64,000 bases of DNA from JAANXG01 sp963731035 (GCA_963731035.1 CAVSUY010000009.1:124001-188000); one strand, 5' to 3'; counted from the stretch's first letter, positions 46,385 to 55,001 are shown. The notes: generated by a model from the letters alone, not told the origin. Translations and numbers: made by a program.

Positions 46385-48169
46385 TCACAAGGGCCACACG
46401 TAGACAATCATCGGAATGCCGACCAGCAGTACCAGAATTTCCAGCGGCAGGCCCATGCGCCAGTAGTCTCCGAAGCGGTAGCCGCCGGGTCCCATGATGA
46501 TGGTGTTGTTCTTGTGGCCGATGGGTGTGAGGAAGGCGCAGGAGGCAGCCACCGCCACCGCCATCAGGAAGGAATCGGGGTTGGCGTCGAGCCGGTTGGC
46601 GATATCCACCCCGATGGGCGCCGCGATCAAGGCGGTGGCGACGTTGTTGAGAACGTCGGACACGGTCATCGTTATAATCATCAGGATCGCCAGCACCACG
46701 ATGATCGGGAAGCCGGACGTCCAGCCCACTACCGCGCGCGCGATCAGCTCGGTGCCGCCACTGGCTTCCAGGGCGGCGCCGAGGGGGATCATGGAGCCCA
46801 GCAGTATGATCACCGGCCATTCCACCGCGTCGTATATCTGCGACAGCGGCACGATGCCCAGCGCCGCGTATGCCACAACGACGGCGGCCAGCGCCACCGG
46901 CAGGTAGATATAACCCAGGCTCGCGGCGAGGATGGCCGCCGCGAACGTCCCCACGGCGATCCAGGCCTTGCCACGCTGAATCACCTCCAGCCCGCGCCCC
47001 GCGAGCGGCAGGCATCCGAGCCAGTCGACTACGTCGGGCAGTTGCTGTTCCGGCCCGAGTAGCAGCAACAGATCGCCGGGCTCGATGCGTGCCTTGAGCA
47101 GGCGCTCGCGGATCTGGGTCCCCTGGCGTGAGATGCCCAGCAGGATCACGCCCTGCCGATGGAGCAGCCGGACTCCCGCGGCCGAACGGCCGGCAATGCG
47201 GGCTCCCTCCGGCACCGCCACTTCCGTCAAGATGGTGGTGCCGGAGGTCGCCTTGGAATGCTTGTCCGAGTCCGTGAGCGTCAACCCTGCGGCGCCCGCG
47301 AACTGGTCGATGGCTTCCGGGCCGCCCTCCACCACGATCAGGTCGTTCTTTCTTACTGTCTCGCGCCGTGCGGCGCCCGGGAGCCGCTTCCCTCGCCGGA
47401 CCAGCCCCAGAATCTGTACGTCGTTGTCCTCGGCGAGCGAATCCAGGTCACGCAGGACTTCACCCGCGATTGCCGCGGATTCCGGCACCTTGAGCTCGGC
47501 GATGTAGCCCTTGAGGTTCTCCAGTTCCCTGGGAATGCTGGTCTTGCTGCGTTCCACTGGAATCAGCCGCCAGCCCACCAGTGCCACGAACAAAACGCCG
47601 GCGATAGCGACCACAATGCCCACGGGAGCGAAATCGAACATGCGGTAAGGTTCGCCGAGGGCTTTCTCGCGAAACGTCGCGATGACGATGTTCGGCGGGG
47701 TACCGATCAGCGTCACCATGCCGCCGAGGATGGACGCAAACGACAGCGGCATGAGCGTCAGCGCCGGGCTGCGTTTTGCTTTCTGCGCCGCCTGCATATC
47801 CATGGGCATGAGCAGGGCCAGGGCCGCGACGTTGTTCATCACGCTGGACAGTCCGGCCGCGATACCGGACATGATGCCAATGTGGGCCTGGAGGCTTCGG
47901 GAGGCGTTGATCAGCCTGCGTGCCAGTATTTCTATGGCTCCCGAGCGGTACAAACCGCGACTGACGATCAGCACCAGCGCGATGATGACGACGGCCGGAT
48001 GACCGAAGCCCGAAAACGCCTGGTCCGCGGGTACGACTCCGAGGATACAGGCGATCACCAGGGCGGCGAATGCCACCAGGTCATAGCGAAAGCGGCCCCA
48101 CAGGAGGAACGCGAAGATCACGCTGATGAGGGCAAACAGGATGGCCTGGTCGGTGGTGAGGGTCATCAC
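46385..48169 (-). CDS. SLC13-family transporter with TrkA-C domains
   Basis: 594-residue inner-membrane protein of the divalent anion/Na+ symporter type. Membrane domains (about 8-200 and 395-594) flank two RCK/TrkA C-terminal regulatory domains (about 205-380, e.g. EVLRDLDSLAEDNDVQILGLVRRG-type segments). The repeated SNNxAT-type signatures appear as SSVMNNVAALALLMP and TVSDVLNNVATALIAAP. Such proteins carry sulfate, dicarboxylates or similar anions; the substrate is not determined. It lies 41 bases upstream of pyrF on the same strand. Confidence 0.88.
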   Translation of the reverse strand: MMTLTTDQAILFALISVIFAFLLWGRFRYDLVAFAALVIACILGVVPADQAFSGFGHPAVVIIALVLIVSRGLYRSGAIEILARRLINASRSLQAHIGIMSGIAAGLSSVMNNVAALALLMPMDMQAAQKAKRSPALTLMPLSFASILGGMVTLIGTPPNIVIATFREKALGEPYRMFDFAPVGIVVAIAGVLFVALVGWRLIPVERSKTSIPRELENLKGYIAELKVPESAAIAGEVLRDLDSLAEDNDVQILGLVRRGKRLPGAARRETVRKNDLIVVEGGPEAIDQFAGAAGLTLTDSDKHSKATSGTTILTEVAVPEGARIAGRSAAGVRLLHRQGVILLGISRQGTQIRERLLKARIEPGDLLLLLGPEQQLPDVVDWLGCLPLAGRGLEVIQRGKAWIAVGTFAAAILAASLGYIYLPVALAAVVVAYAALGIVPLSQIYDAVEWPVIILLGSMIPLGAALEASGGTELIARAVVGWTSGFPIIVVLAILMIITMTVSDVLNNVATALIAAPIGVDIANRLDANPDSFLMAVAVAASCAFLTPIGHKNNTIIMGPGGYRFGDYWRMGLPLEILVLLVGIPMIVYVWPL

Positions 48170-48221
48170 GGGATGCGCGTCAGATCGGCTCTTGGAGTCT
48201 CAAGTCTTCCGGTGGCGGGGT

Positions 48222-48269
48222 CCCTCACCCTTGTTCTCCGTGGCCCTCTCCCAAAAAGGAGAGCGGACC
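48222..48269. repeat. CCCTCTCCC/GGTGAGGG palindrome, reverse orientation
   Basis: CCCTCACCCTTGTTCTCCG, then TGGCCCTCTCCC and AAAAAGGAGAG. This is the inverted form of the repeat family at 1716, 21613 and 24999. It lies between the LysE gene and the SLC13 gene on the same strand. Confidence 0.6.
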
Positions 48270-48312
48270 TTTCGTTGCATAGCGGTTGTGATTCTCCCTC
48301 CAACGGCCCGGG

Positions 48313-48942
48313 TCACGTGCGGCGTTCCAGTACGAGCTTGACGCCCAGTGCAATGAGCACCGCGCCGCTGGTTCGGTATAGCCATGAGAGCACCGATGGC
48401 CGGCCGCGGACGAACAGGGAAAGGCGACCGGCGCCCACCGCGAGCGGGCCCTTGATGACAAAGGTAAGGACCGCGAACGTAAGACCAAGCGTGAATAGCG
48501 ACAGAGTGGGGCTCGCAGCATCGGCGCGGATGAATTGAGGAAGGAACGCGAGATAGAACACCGCGATCTTTGGATTGGTTATGTTTGACAGCGCGCCGTC
48601 CAGATAAAGGCGGCGCATGCTGCGCGTTTCGGCCCCGCGAAGGTCCAGCCTGTTGCCAGCGGACAGGATCGAGTGGACACCGAGATACACGAGATAGGCG
48701 GCTCCCACCACCTTCATGGCGAAGAAAAGCCACTCGGACGTTCTGATGATCACCCCCAGGCCGAGGGAGGTAAGCAGGGTGTGGACCATCAAGCCGGAGC
48801 TGATTCCCAGCGCGGTAACGACCCCCGCGGCGGCGCCCTGGGTCACGGCTCTGGACATTACCAGTATCAAATCCTGCCCGGGCGTGATGATCAGTAGCAC
48901 TGAAGCGGCGAGAAAAAGCAGCCAGGAAATCTCCACGATCAA
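48313..48942 (-). CDS. LysE-family amino-acid exporter
   Basis: 209-residue membrane protein with about six helices of the LysE/RhtB family. N-terminal LLFLAASVLLIITPGQDLILVMSR contains the family glycine-proline motif TPGQD, and NITNPKIAVFYLAFLPQF is the second signature. Such proteins export amino acids or derivatives. The start is ATG 48942. A paralogue lies at 50135-50773. Substrate unknown. Confidence 0.87.
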   Translation of the reverse strand: MIVEISWLLFLAASVLLIITPGQDLILVMSRAVTQGAAAGVVTALGISSGLMVHTLLTSLGLGVIIRTSEWLFFAMKVVGAAYLVYLGVHSILSAGNRLDLRGAETRSMRRLYLDGALSNITNPKIAVFYLAFLPQFIRADAASPTLSLFTLGLTFAVLTFVIKGPLAVGAGRLSLFVRGRPSVLSWLYRTSGAVLIALGVKLVLERRT

Positions 48943-49202
48943 GGGTTCTCCAGAAACGAGGATTCACTTGGGTACGGATCGATTGTATCTCCCCGGTACT
49001 CGCGATGATATGTCCACCGCTTCCTCCGCCACCGCGAGGTTCGACGCAATGCCGGTGAGTAAACCGAGAACACGGCCACACCGGGATCGTTCCGGACGAT
49101 CCCGGCCCTGCCCTCCTCGCTGGAGGCAAAGCCACCCGCGCAATTCGGTTTCATGCCCATTGCCGGGCCGGCCGTGGAGGCGCACCGGAGAATTCGCCAG
49201 GA
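48943..49202. other. 260-base stretch with no confident gene
   Basis: On the minus strand two overlapping frames of about 73 codons exist (NCAGGFASSEEGRAGIVRND in one, ASNLAVAEEAVDISSRVPGR in the other). Each looks partly protein-like, as if one small gene had been shifted between frames near 49070. No family was recognised. The lysE promoter or leader could also lie here. Confidence 0.3.
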
Positions 49203-49568
49203 CTATCTCGGGATCTGGACGACCAGTTCCTTACCACCGTAGCCATGCACCGAATCGTGCGCCCGGATCGTCACCTCATCCACCCCGGCGGGGATTCGCA
49301 CGTCGTCCAGGGACCGGGTGAACGGCTGCTCATCCTCATGGGGATGGAGCAGCTTGCGCACGGCAATCAGATCGCCGCCGGGGCTCAGCACTTCCCACTT
49401 GTCCGCGTAGTGATCCCACCCTTCGTCTGTGTGCTGCACGGTGACCGAGAAGCCGCATACCGACTGACTGTCACAAGTGACGTCGGCCTTGAGGACGTCT
49501 GCCTCGCCGGCCAGAGCCGAAGCGTTCATGAGGAACAGGCTCGTCACGACTGTGATCCTATGCATCAC
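49203..49568 (-). CDS. Small secreted protein of unknown function
   Basis: 121-residue protein with a signal peptide (HRITVVTSLFLMNASALAG) and a compact beta-rich domain. Characteristic phrases are VTVQHTDEGWDHYADKWEV, LLHPHEDEQPFTRSL and IRAHDSVHGYGGKE. Similar short periplasmic proteins are widespread, but no function is known to me. The His-rich segments could bind a metal. It is the last gene of the leftward kinase/enolase-paralogue cluster, 41 bases after the GFA gene. A second ATG follows one codon later. Confidence 0.7.
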   Translation of the reverse strand: MMHRITVVTSLFLMNASALAGEADVLKADVTCDSQSVCGFSVTVQHTDEGWDHYADKWEVLSPGGDLIAVRKLLHPHEDEQPFTRSLDDVRIPAGVDEVTIRAHDSVHGYGGKELVVQIPR

Positions 49569-49609
49569 TCCTCCTGTATTCGCGCGTCTTGCGTCTGATT
49601 GATGGATAC

Positions 49610-50113
49610 TCAGCGTCCGGACGCGTCCGGGCGTGCCTTCCTGTAGCGATCGAGGCTCGCCTGTGGCCAGTATTCCCGGCGGTCGTAGTATTCATACACC
49701 GCCGGCGTGTCGGGCGGCAGGATGACCCATGGTTGCTTGGACATGGTGTAGATATGGATGTCGGGAGGCAGGCGGTCCGGGTCGTCCAGGGTGCCGACGC
49801 GTACGAAGCGCACCGTGTCGCCGGCACCCGGATAATTGCTCCACATGGCGATGCGGCAGCTCGGACATCGCGCGATATTCTGACCCTGTCCGCTTTCCGA
49901 TGGCGTGTCGACGATCTCCGGCTCGCCCTGCAGCAGCAGGACGCGGTCGGCCTCGATCAGCGCGTTCAACGCGAATGCCGCTCCGGTCTCCCGCTGGCAC
50001 CATCGGCAATGGCAGCAATGCACGAACATGGGGCGCGTGGTCATGCGGTACCGGATCTCCCGGCAATCGCAGCCGCCTTCGAGCGGCTGCGCGGAAGGAT
50101 GCGCGTTGTTCAT
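49610..50113 (-). CDS. GFA (glutathione-dependent formaldehyde-activating enzyme)-like protein
   Basis: 167-residue zinc protein of the GFA/Mss4-like fold. Cysteine clusters GGCDCREIRY, HCCHCRWCQRETG and ARCPSCRIAMW match the family zinc sites. The first member of the family adds formaldehyde to glutathione, but most homologues have no proven activity. It follows the LysE gene by 21 bases. A role in handling a carbonyl or thiol product of the upstream enzymes is speculation. Confidence 0.8.
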   Translation of the reverse strand: MNNAHPSAQPLEGGCDCREIRYRMTTRPMFVHCCHCRWCQRETGAAFALNALIEADRVLLLQGEPEIVDTPSESGQGQNIARCPSCRIAMWSNYPGAGDTVRFVRVGTLDDPDRLPPDIHIYTMSKQPWVILPPDTPAVYEYYDRREYWPQASLDRYRKARPDASGR

Positions 50114-50134
50114 ACGCTCACTTTCGTTTTCCGT

Positions 50135-50773
50135 CTATTTGCTGCGCCCGGGGCCGGCAAGGGCAGTAGCCAGGCCCAGTGCAATGTATACGCCGCCGCT
50201 GAACCAGCGTTGTATGGAAAGAAAACGCGCATGGCTTTGGATCCAGCGGCCCATGCTGCCGGTCAACAGCGCATACACCGAGTCGCTGACCACCGCCACG
50301 CCCGCGAAGATACTCCCCAGCACGATGACCTGGATGCTCACAGGGCCTATGGCGGGATCCACGAACTGCGGCAAAAAGGCCAGGAAGAACAGCGCCGTCT
50401 TGGGGTTGAGCAGGTTCACCAGCATTCCTTCGTAGAACATACGGCCCAATTTCCGGGGTTTGGCGGTGACCGACGGCGCCGTCTGGTCCCGCAGCATGAG
50501 TCGCCTCATTCCCAGGAAAATCAGATAGGCGGCGCCGAGGTACTTGACGGTGCTGAACGCCAATGCCGATGAGGCCAGCAATGCGGACAACCCCAGCGCC
50601 GCCGCCGCAATGTGCACCATGGAGCCGGCCGCCACACCCAGGGCCGAGACGATTCCGGCCAGGCGGCCCCGGTCGAGGCTGCGCGCGACGATGTAGAGGA
50701 CGGCTGGACCCGGTATCACGATCAGTATCCCGGCGGCGACGAGGAAGAGCGGTAGTCTGGATGCGTCTATCAT
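50135..50773 (-). CDS. LysE-family exporter (second copy)
   Basis: 212-residue, six-helix exporter. LVAAGILIVIPGPAVLYIVARS carries the PGPA version of the family motif, and VNLLNPKTALFFLAFLPQFVD the second signature. It is similar to, but clearly different from, the gene at 48313. It starts 13 bases after the DUF1272 stop, so it is part of the kinase/enolase-paralogue operon and could export that pathway's product, an inference. Confidence 0.87.
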   Translation of the reverse strand: MIDASRLPLFLVAAGILIVIPGPAVLYIVARSLDRGRLAGIVSALGVAAGSMVHIAAAALGLSALLASSALAFSTVKYLGAAYLIFLGMRRLMLRDQTAPSVTAKPRKLGRMFYEGMLVNLLNPKTALFFLAFLPQFVDPAIGPVSIQVIVLGSIFAGVAVVSDSVYALLTGSMGRWIQSHARFLSIQRWFSGGVYIALGLATALAGPGRSK

Positions 50774-50786
50774 GTTTGTCCGACGG

Positions 50787-51095
50787 TCAGCGCTCTTCCG
50801 GTGGGACGCCCTTGATCCCGGAAACGAACGCCGAGACCTCCGCCGTCGAATATTTCATATGAGTCCGCTTCGTTGAAGCAGGCTGATGGGTCAAATCCAG
50901 CCCGGGGCGGCGCTCCGTCTTCGGACGCACGGGGCGCGGCGCGAAGCCGCCGCCGCAGTTGGGGCACACGTTGCCAAGCACGTCGTCGACGCAGGTCGCG
51001 CAAAACGTGCACTCGTAACTGCAAATACGGGCCTCGGTGGAATCCGGCGGCAGGTCCTTGTCGCAGTATTCGCAGTTGGGACGAAGCTGGAGCAT
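50787..51095 (-). CDS. DUF1272 zinc-ribbon protein
   Basis: 102-residue protein whose first 70 residues match DUF1272: LRPNCEYCDKDLPPDSTEA, CSYECTFCATCV and NVCPNCGGGF. The cysteine pairs form a probable double zinc ribbon. The tail (AEVSAFVSGIKGVPPEER) is extra. Function unknown; such genes often sit beside LysE or acetyltransferase genes. It lies 62 bases after the GNAT gene and 13 before lysE. Confidence 0.8.
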   Translation of the reverse strand: MLQLRPNCEYCDKDLPPDSTEARICSYECTFCATCVDDVLGNVCPNCGGGFAPRPVRPKTERRPGLDLTHQPASTKRTHMKYSTAEVSAFVSGIKGVPPEER

Positions 51096-51157
51096 TCACG
51101 CGCACCTTCGGCAAGTTCAGCTGGAATCGGGACCGGGTGGTGACTCCGGCAACCCGG

Positions 51158-51649
51158 CTATTGTGCAGGGGATTCGTGTTCGAGGGAAATTCTGAACAAA
51201 GGCAGAAAGCGTCCCGGGATGCTGCCGGACTCGCGCGTTCCCGCCGGCACGCCGCCGGCGGCACGATAGAACTCCACCGCGTTGGGGTCCCCCTGAATGA
51301 TCAGGGTGCGCGCGCCGGCCGCCGCGGCATCTGCCTTGGCCCGGGTGATCAGCGCCGTGCCCACGCCGGTACCTATGTGCGCCGGCTCCACGAACATGGC
51401 CGCCAGCTCGCAGCTTTCGGGAGAGAGGTACTCCAGACCGCAGAATCCAAGTACCTCACCGTGCCGTTCCGCCACCAGGTACTCGTGGGCGGAATCGAGC
51501 AGCTGCTCCCGGCTTACCGACAACTCTTCACGGCAGGCCTCCATGAACTGATCGGTATAACCCCAAACCGCCTTCGAACGCATCGCCAGATCCCTCAGGT
51601 ATGCCGCATCGTCGGGACGTGCCGCGCGGATTGTGAGGCGCTTGCTCAT
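51158..51649 (-). CDS. GNAT-family N-acetyltransferase
   Basis: 163-residue acetyl-CoA-dependent transferase. The fold is clear from TIRAARPDDAAYLRDLAMRS, the central strand CELAAMFVEPAHIGTGVGTAL (pyrophosphate loop, Q/RxxGxG/A as HIGTGVG) and QGDPNAVEFYRAAGG. It starts 9 bases after the enolase-paralogue stop. An amino group on the pathway intermediate or product is a plausible acceptor, but this is inference. Confidence 0.85.
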   Translation of the reverse strand: MSKRLTIRAARPDDAAYLRDLAMRSKAVWGYTDQFMEACREELSVSREQLLDSAHEYLVAERHGEVLGFCGLEYLSPESCELAAMFVEPAHIGTGVGTALITRAKADAAAAGARTLIIQGDPNAVEFYRAAGGVPAGTRESGSIPGRFLPLFRISLEHESPAQ

Positions 51650-51658
51650 GGTCTACGG

Positions 51659-52945
51659 TCAGCGTCCCCAGGGAAATACCCGGCGTTCAGGAAGCGCCGC
51701 CCCCGACGCCAACGCTTCGGAGATCCTCAGGCCCTCGTTCCATTTCGCCATGCGTTCCGAACGGGAGAACGCGCCGACCTTGAGCTGCTTCACGCCCCAT
51801 CCCACTGACAAATGCACGATGGTTACGTCCTCGCTCTCGCCCGACCTTGCCGATGCGATCGAGTGCCAACCGGCCCGCCGTGCCGCCTCCAGTGCCAACG
51901 AGGTCTCGGACAGGGTGCCGGCCTGATTGGGCTTGATCAGTGCCGTGTTGCAGGCGCCGCGCGCGGCGGCGGTTTCAATGCGAGCGGCGTCCGTGCAGAT
52001 GAAATCATCCGCCACGACTTCCACGCCTGCCCCCGCCGCGCGCGTGAAGCGCGCCAGGCCCTCCGCGTCGTCCTCCGCGAGGGGGTCCTCGATGGCCACG
52101 ATGGGATATCTCTTCAGCCAGCCGAGCAGCATCTCCGACAATCCCTCGCTTTCCAGCTCGCGTCCATCGCGCGCCAGGCGGTATGTCCCGCCTCGCCCGA
52201 AATCGCTGGCCGCGACGTCCAACGAGAAGGCCACGTCCTCGCCGGGCCGGTACCCGGCCCGTTCCACGGCACGCAGCAGGTAATCGAGGCCCGCTTCATT
52301 TGTATCGAACGCCGGCCACCAGCCACCCTCGTCGGCTACGCCGTTCAGCAGCCCTTCTTCATCCATAAGCTCGCCTGCGGCTCGGTACACCTCGGCCGTC
52401 CAGTCCAGGGCCTCGTCGAAGCTCGCGGCACCGACGGGGATCACCATGAAGTCCTGCACGTCCACCCGGCGTCCAGCGTGCGCACCGCCGCCGAAGATCT
52501 GGATCTCCGGCAGCGGCAGCCGCATATCCGTTCGGTTGCCGGCCAGGTAGCCCCACAACGGCAAGCCGCGGGCCGCCGCCGCGGCGTGGGCCACCGCCAT
52601 CGACACGGCCACAATGGCGTTGCCGCCGAGACGCGACTTGTCTGCCGTGCCGTCGAGCTCGATCAGCGCCCTGTCCACGGCGGTCTGGTCGGAGCAGTCC
52701 TTGCCGTGCAGCGTGCGGGAGATTTCTCCATTTACGGACTCCACCGCCTGCCGCACGTCATCACCCCCGAATCGCGGACCGCCATCGCGCTTGTCCAGCG
52801 CTTCCCCGCTACCCTTGGAAGCGCCGGCCGGCGCGATGGCGCGCCCCGACAAGCCGGCGGGAAGGCGCACCTCCACTTCCACCGTGGGCCGTCCCCGCGA
52901 ATCCCACACCCGCCTCGCATGCACGCGCTCGATGCGCGTTCTCAT
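51659..52945 (-). CDS. Enolase (phosphopyruvate hydratase) paralogue with altered active site
   Basis: 428-residue enolase-fold protein. The metal ligands are kept (D243 in SLDVAASDF, E286 in AIEDPLAEDD, Asp in VVADDFICTD near 313) and both active-site lysines are kept (K338 in ALIKPNQAG, K389 in LKVGAFSRSER). But the canonical SHRSGET histidine is Ala (SARSGES, A366), QEFM is QDFM (D165), GASTG is GASKG, and GDEGGFAP is ADEGGWWP (E206 kept). These differences from housekeeping enolase suggest another 2-phospho-hydroxyacid as substrate. The ATG is fused to the stop of the upstream kinase gene as ATGA. Confidence 0.85.
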   Translation of the reverse strand: MRTRIERVHARRVWDSRGRPTVEVEVRLPAGLSGRAIAPAGASKGSGEALDKRDGGPRFGGDDVRQAVESVNGEISRTLHGKDCSDQTAVDRALIELDGTADKSRLGGNAIVAVSMAVAHAAAAARGLPLWGYLAGNRTDMRLPLPEIQIFGGGAHAGRRVDVQDFMVIPVGAASFDEALDWTAEVYRAAGELMDEEGLLNGVADEGGWWPAFDTNEAGLDYLLRAVERAGYRPGEDVAFSLDVAASDFGRGGTYRLARDGRELESEGLSEMLLGWLKRYPIVAIEDPLAEDDAEGLARFTRAAGAGVEVVADDFICTDAARIETAAARGACNTALIKPNQAGTLSETSLALEAARRAGWHSIASARSGESEDVTIVHLSVGWGVKQLKVGAFSRSERMAKWNEGLRISEALASGAALPERRVFPWGR

Positions 52946-53949
52946 TGTCCCAGTTCCCGCCGCCAGGCATCCGTGATCGTCGCGAGTCGTGCGGGCGGAC
53001 GCGTAATCAATCCAGAGGCGCATCGCCTGATCTTGTCGCGGTCCCACTCCTGCGTGATGTACTCCACCGGCGACTTGCCGTCGACCCTCGCCAGAAAGAG
53101 CGCGGGTAGCAACGCCGCGGCGCGCTCCTCGAGCATGTCCCGCTCCTCCCATTGCACGCCGGAAAGATAGGCCTCGGCCAACGCATCGAAGCAACCCAGG
53201 TAGGATTCCGCCGCATCGGGGCGCCACAGGCACTTGAGGAGCATGTGGTTGAGGCAGAAGGCGATATCGAATGCCGGGTCGCCGATGGACGCGCATTCGG
53301 CGTCCAGGAACACCGGTCCGTGCGGCCCGATCAATATGTTCTTGGGGCTGACGTCCCCGTGGATCAGGGTCAGCCGGGTCCGAGCGGTCGTTCGGCACAA
53401 CGCCTCGAGCCGCGGCGCCAGCTCCCGATGCCGCCGACCCGTTGCCAGCAGGTACGGCTCGAGCCGAATGTCGTGGAAGATGTCCGTGCGCGGAAATTGC
53501 CGCGCCACGTCCGCGTCACCCGCCACCGCCGAGTGGATCCGGCTCAATGCGTGCCCGACGTTCGCCGCGTCACGACTATCCGCCCGGCCCTCCATGAGTT
53601 TCTTCTTCCACAACTCATGGCTGCCCGGATCGAGATAATCCATGATGAAGAACATCCGCTCGTCATCATCGCAGCGCACCCTTGGCGCACTCCCGGGCGC
53701 CACGCGGGCGGCGATCTGGTTCCACAACACCTCGAACCGATTCCGCTCCACCGGCGCGCACCACTCCGCCTCCACGCGCAGCCGCGCCAAGGCCTGCTTC
53801 ACACAAAACACCCTCCCTCCGGCCTCCACCTTCCATATCTCCGAAGACACACCGCCGATCATCGGCGCGACCACCATCTCGTCAGACTCATCGATCAAAC
53901 CCTCACCACGCAAGGCTGCCCGAATGTCGCTGTCGCTTACCGCGCTCAT
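52942..53949 (-). CDS. APH-fold small-molecule kinase
   Basis: 335-residue phosphotransferase of the aminoglycoside/choline kinase-like fold. ATP lysine is K51 (VFCVKQALA). The catalytic loop is LIHGDVSPKN (H197, D199, N204), and the metal aspartate D216 lies in VFLDAECASIGDPAFD. It is translationally coupled to the enolase paralogue, which needs a phosphorylated hydroxyacid, so it may make that substrate; this is inference. It is the first gene of the leftward cluster. No antibiotic-resistance role is suggested by context. Confidence 0.85.
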   Translation of the reverse strand: MSAVSDSDIRAALRGEGLIDESDEMVVAPMIGGVSSEIWKVEAGGRVFCVKQALARLRVEAEWCAPVERNRFEVLWNQIAARVAPGSAPRVRCDDDERMFFIMDYLDPGSHELWKKKLMEGRADSRDAANVGHALSRIHSAVAGDADVARQFPRTDIFHDIRLEPYLLATGRRHRELAPRLEALCRTTARTRLTLIHGDVSPKNILIGPHGPVFLDAECASIGDPAFDIAFCLNHMLLKCLWRPDAAESYLGCFDALAEAYLSGVQWEERDMLEERAAALLPALFLARVDGKSPVEYITQEWDRDKIRRCASGLITRPPARLATITDAWRRELGQ

Positions 53950-54012
53950 CGGGGCGTGGTCCGGTTCAAGCCGAAGGGCCCCGAGGGTATGGTTCGCAGG
54001 TGCGGTGTGGAG

Positions 54013-54121
54013 GCATGGACTGGGGAGGGATTTCGGCGGGCGTCTGGAGGCAGGGATGCCGGAAGCGAGCCTACAGGGAAGTACTTGCGGCGTCCCACCG
54101 AAATCCCTCCCCGGTCCATGC
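54013..54121. repeat. 109-bp inverted-repeat element
   Basis: Arms 54013-54040 (GCATGGACTGGGGAGGGATT...) and 54094-54121 are complementary at 26 of 28 positions, with about 53 bases between. GGGCACTCCCGC follows the right arm. A shorter relative lies at 1816-1884. It fills most of the gap (53950-54242) between the kinase and VIT1/CCC1 genes; no coding potential was seen there. Confidence 0.7.
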
Positions 54122-54242
54122 AGGGCACTCCCGCGGAGTGGCAGCGGGGTCCCCGAGCGCAGCAACCCATCGTTTTCATCGTCACGGGTGAACGGCAACC
54201 TTGATAGCTCGTCCCGAAGTGTGAACGACTTTGTGCCGGCGG

Positions 54243-55001
54243 TCACGACACCCCGAACATCGACCGCAGCCACGCCCCCACGACATAGGCCAGTACCGCC
54301 GCCACACTCCCCACCGCCAACGTCTCCAGCCCCCCCCGAACCCGAGACGTCCCGAGCCAATGGCCCTTCACCGAACCCACCGCAAAGAACGCGATCGCCG
54401 TCATCACGCAGCTCGCCGCGAAGATACGCCCCGGTTCCAGGCCCGGAACCAGGAAGGGCAGCAACGGCACCAGGCCCACGACCAGGAACGCGAAGAAGGT
54501 CACCAGACCAGCCCGAAGCGGCCCCGCCGGCTCCAGCGGCAGGCCGAGTTCCTCCGTGATCATGGTGTCCACCCACAGCTTGCGGTCAGCGGTAATGGTA
54601 TCGACGATGTGCTCCAGTCCCGCCCCGGAGAAACCCTTGCGCTGGTAGATCTGGCGGATCTCCTCGCGCTCGCCCTCCGGAATCTGCTCGATGTGGTGCT
54701 CCTCGTGGCGGCGTGCCCGGTCCAGCCGCTCCTGCTCGGTTCTGCTGGCCTGGTAATTGCTCGCCGCCATGCTGAACCCGTCGGCCAGCAAGTTCGCCGT
54801 GCCGAGGACGATGGCGACGGCGGACGGAAAACCGGCACCAACCGCGCCGGCCACCACCGCGAAGGTGGTGACACAGCCGTCGATGCCGCCCAGGACCGCG
54901 TCGCCGAGATAGCTGTGCTGCTGCTCGGCATCCAGGCGAGTGCGAATGCGGTCGGGATGGTGCTCGCCCTTCAGGTCACCGCTGGTGTGATGTTTGTACA
55001 T
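54243..55001 (-). CDS. VIT1/CCC1-family metal transporter
   Basis: 252-residue protein with five predicted helices. Family blocks are LGDAVLGGIDGCVTTFAVVAGAVGAG and NLLADGFSMAASNYQASRTEQE. An acidic/His-rich cytosolic loop (RRHEEHHIEQIPEGEREEI) precedes the last three helices, matching the metal-binding domain between TM2 and TM3 of plant VIT1. It likely moves Fe2+ or Mn2+ out of the cytosol. It starts about 330 bases from the divergent efflux operon. Confidence 0.88.
   Translation of the reverse strand: MYKHHTSGDLKGEHHPDRIRTRLDAEQQHSYLGDAVLGGIDGCVTTFAVVAGAVGAGFPSAVAIVLGTANLLADGFSMAASNYQASRTEQERLDRARRHEEHHIEQIPEGEREEIRQIYQRKGFSGAGLEHIVDTITADRKLWVDTMITEELGLPLEPAGPLRAGLVTFFAFLVVGLVPLLPFLVPGLEPGRIFAASCVMTAIAFFAVGSVKGHWLGTSRVRGGLETLAVGSVAAVLAYVVGAWLRSMFGVS

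Noticed and set aside
52942..53949. Aminoglycoside resistance kinase
   Set aside because: Shares only the general APH fold; its coupling to the enolase paralogue points to metabolism rather than resistance.
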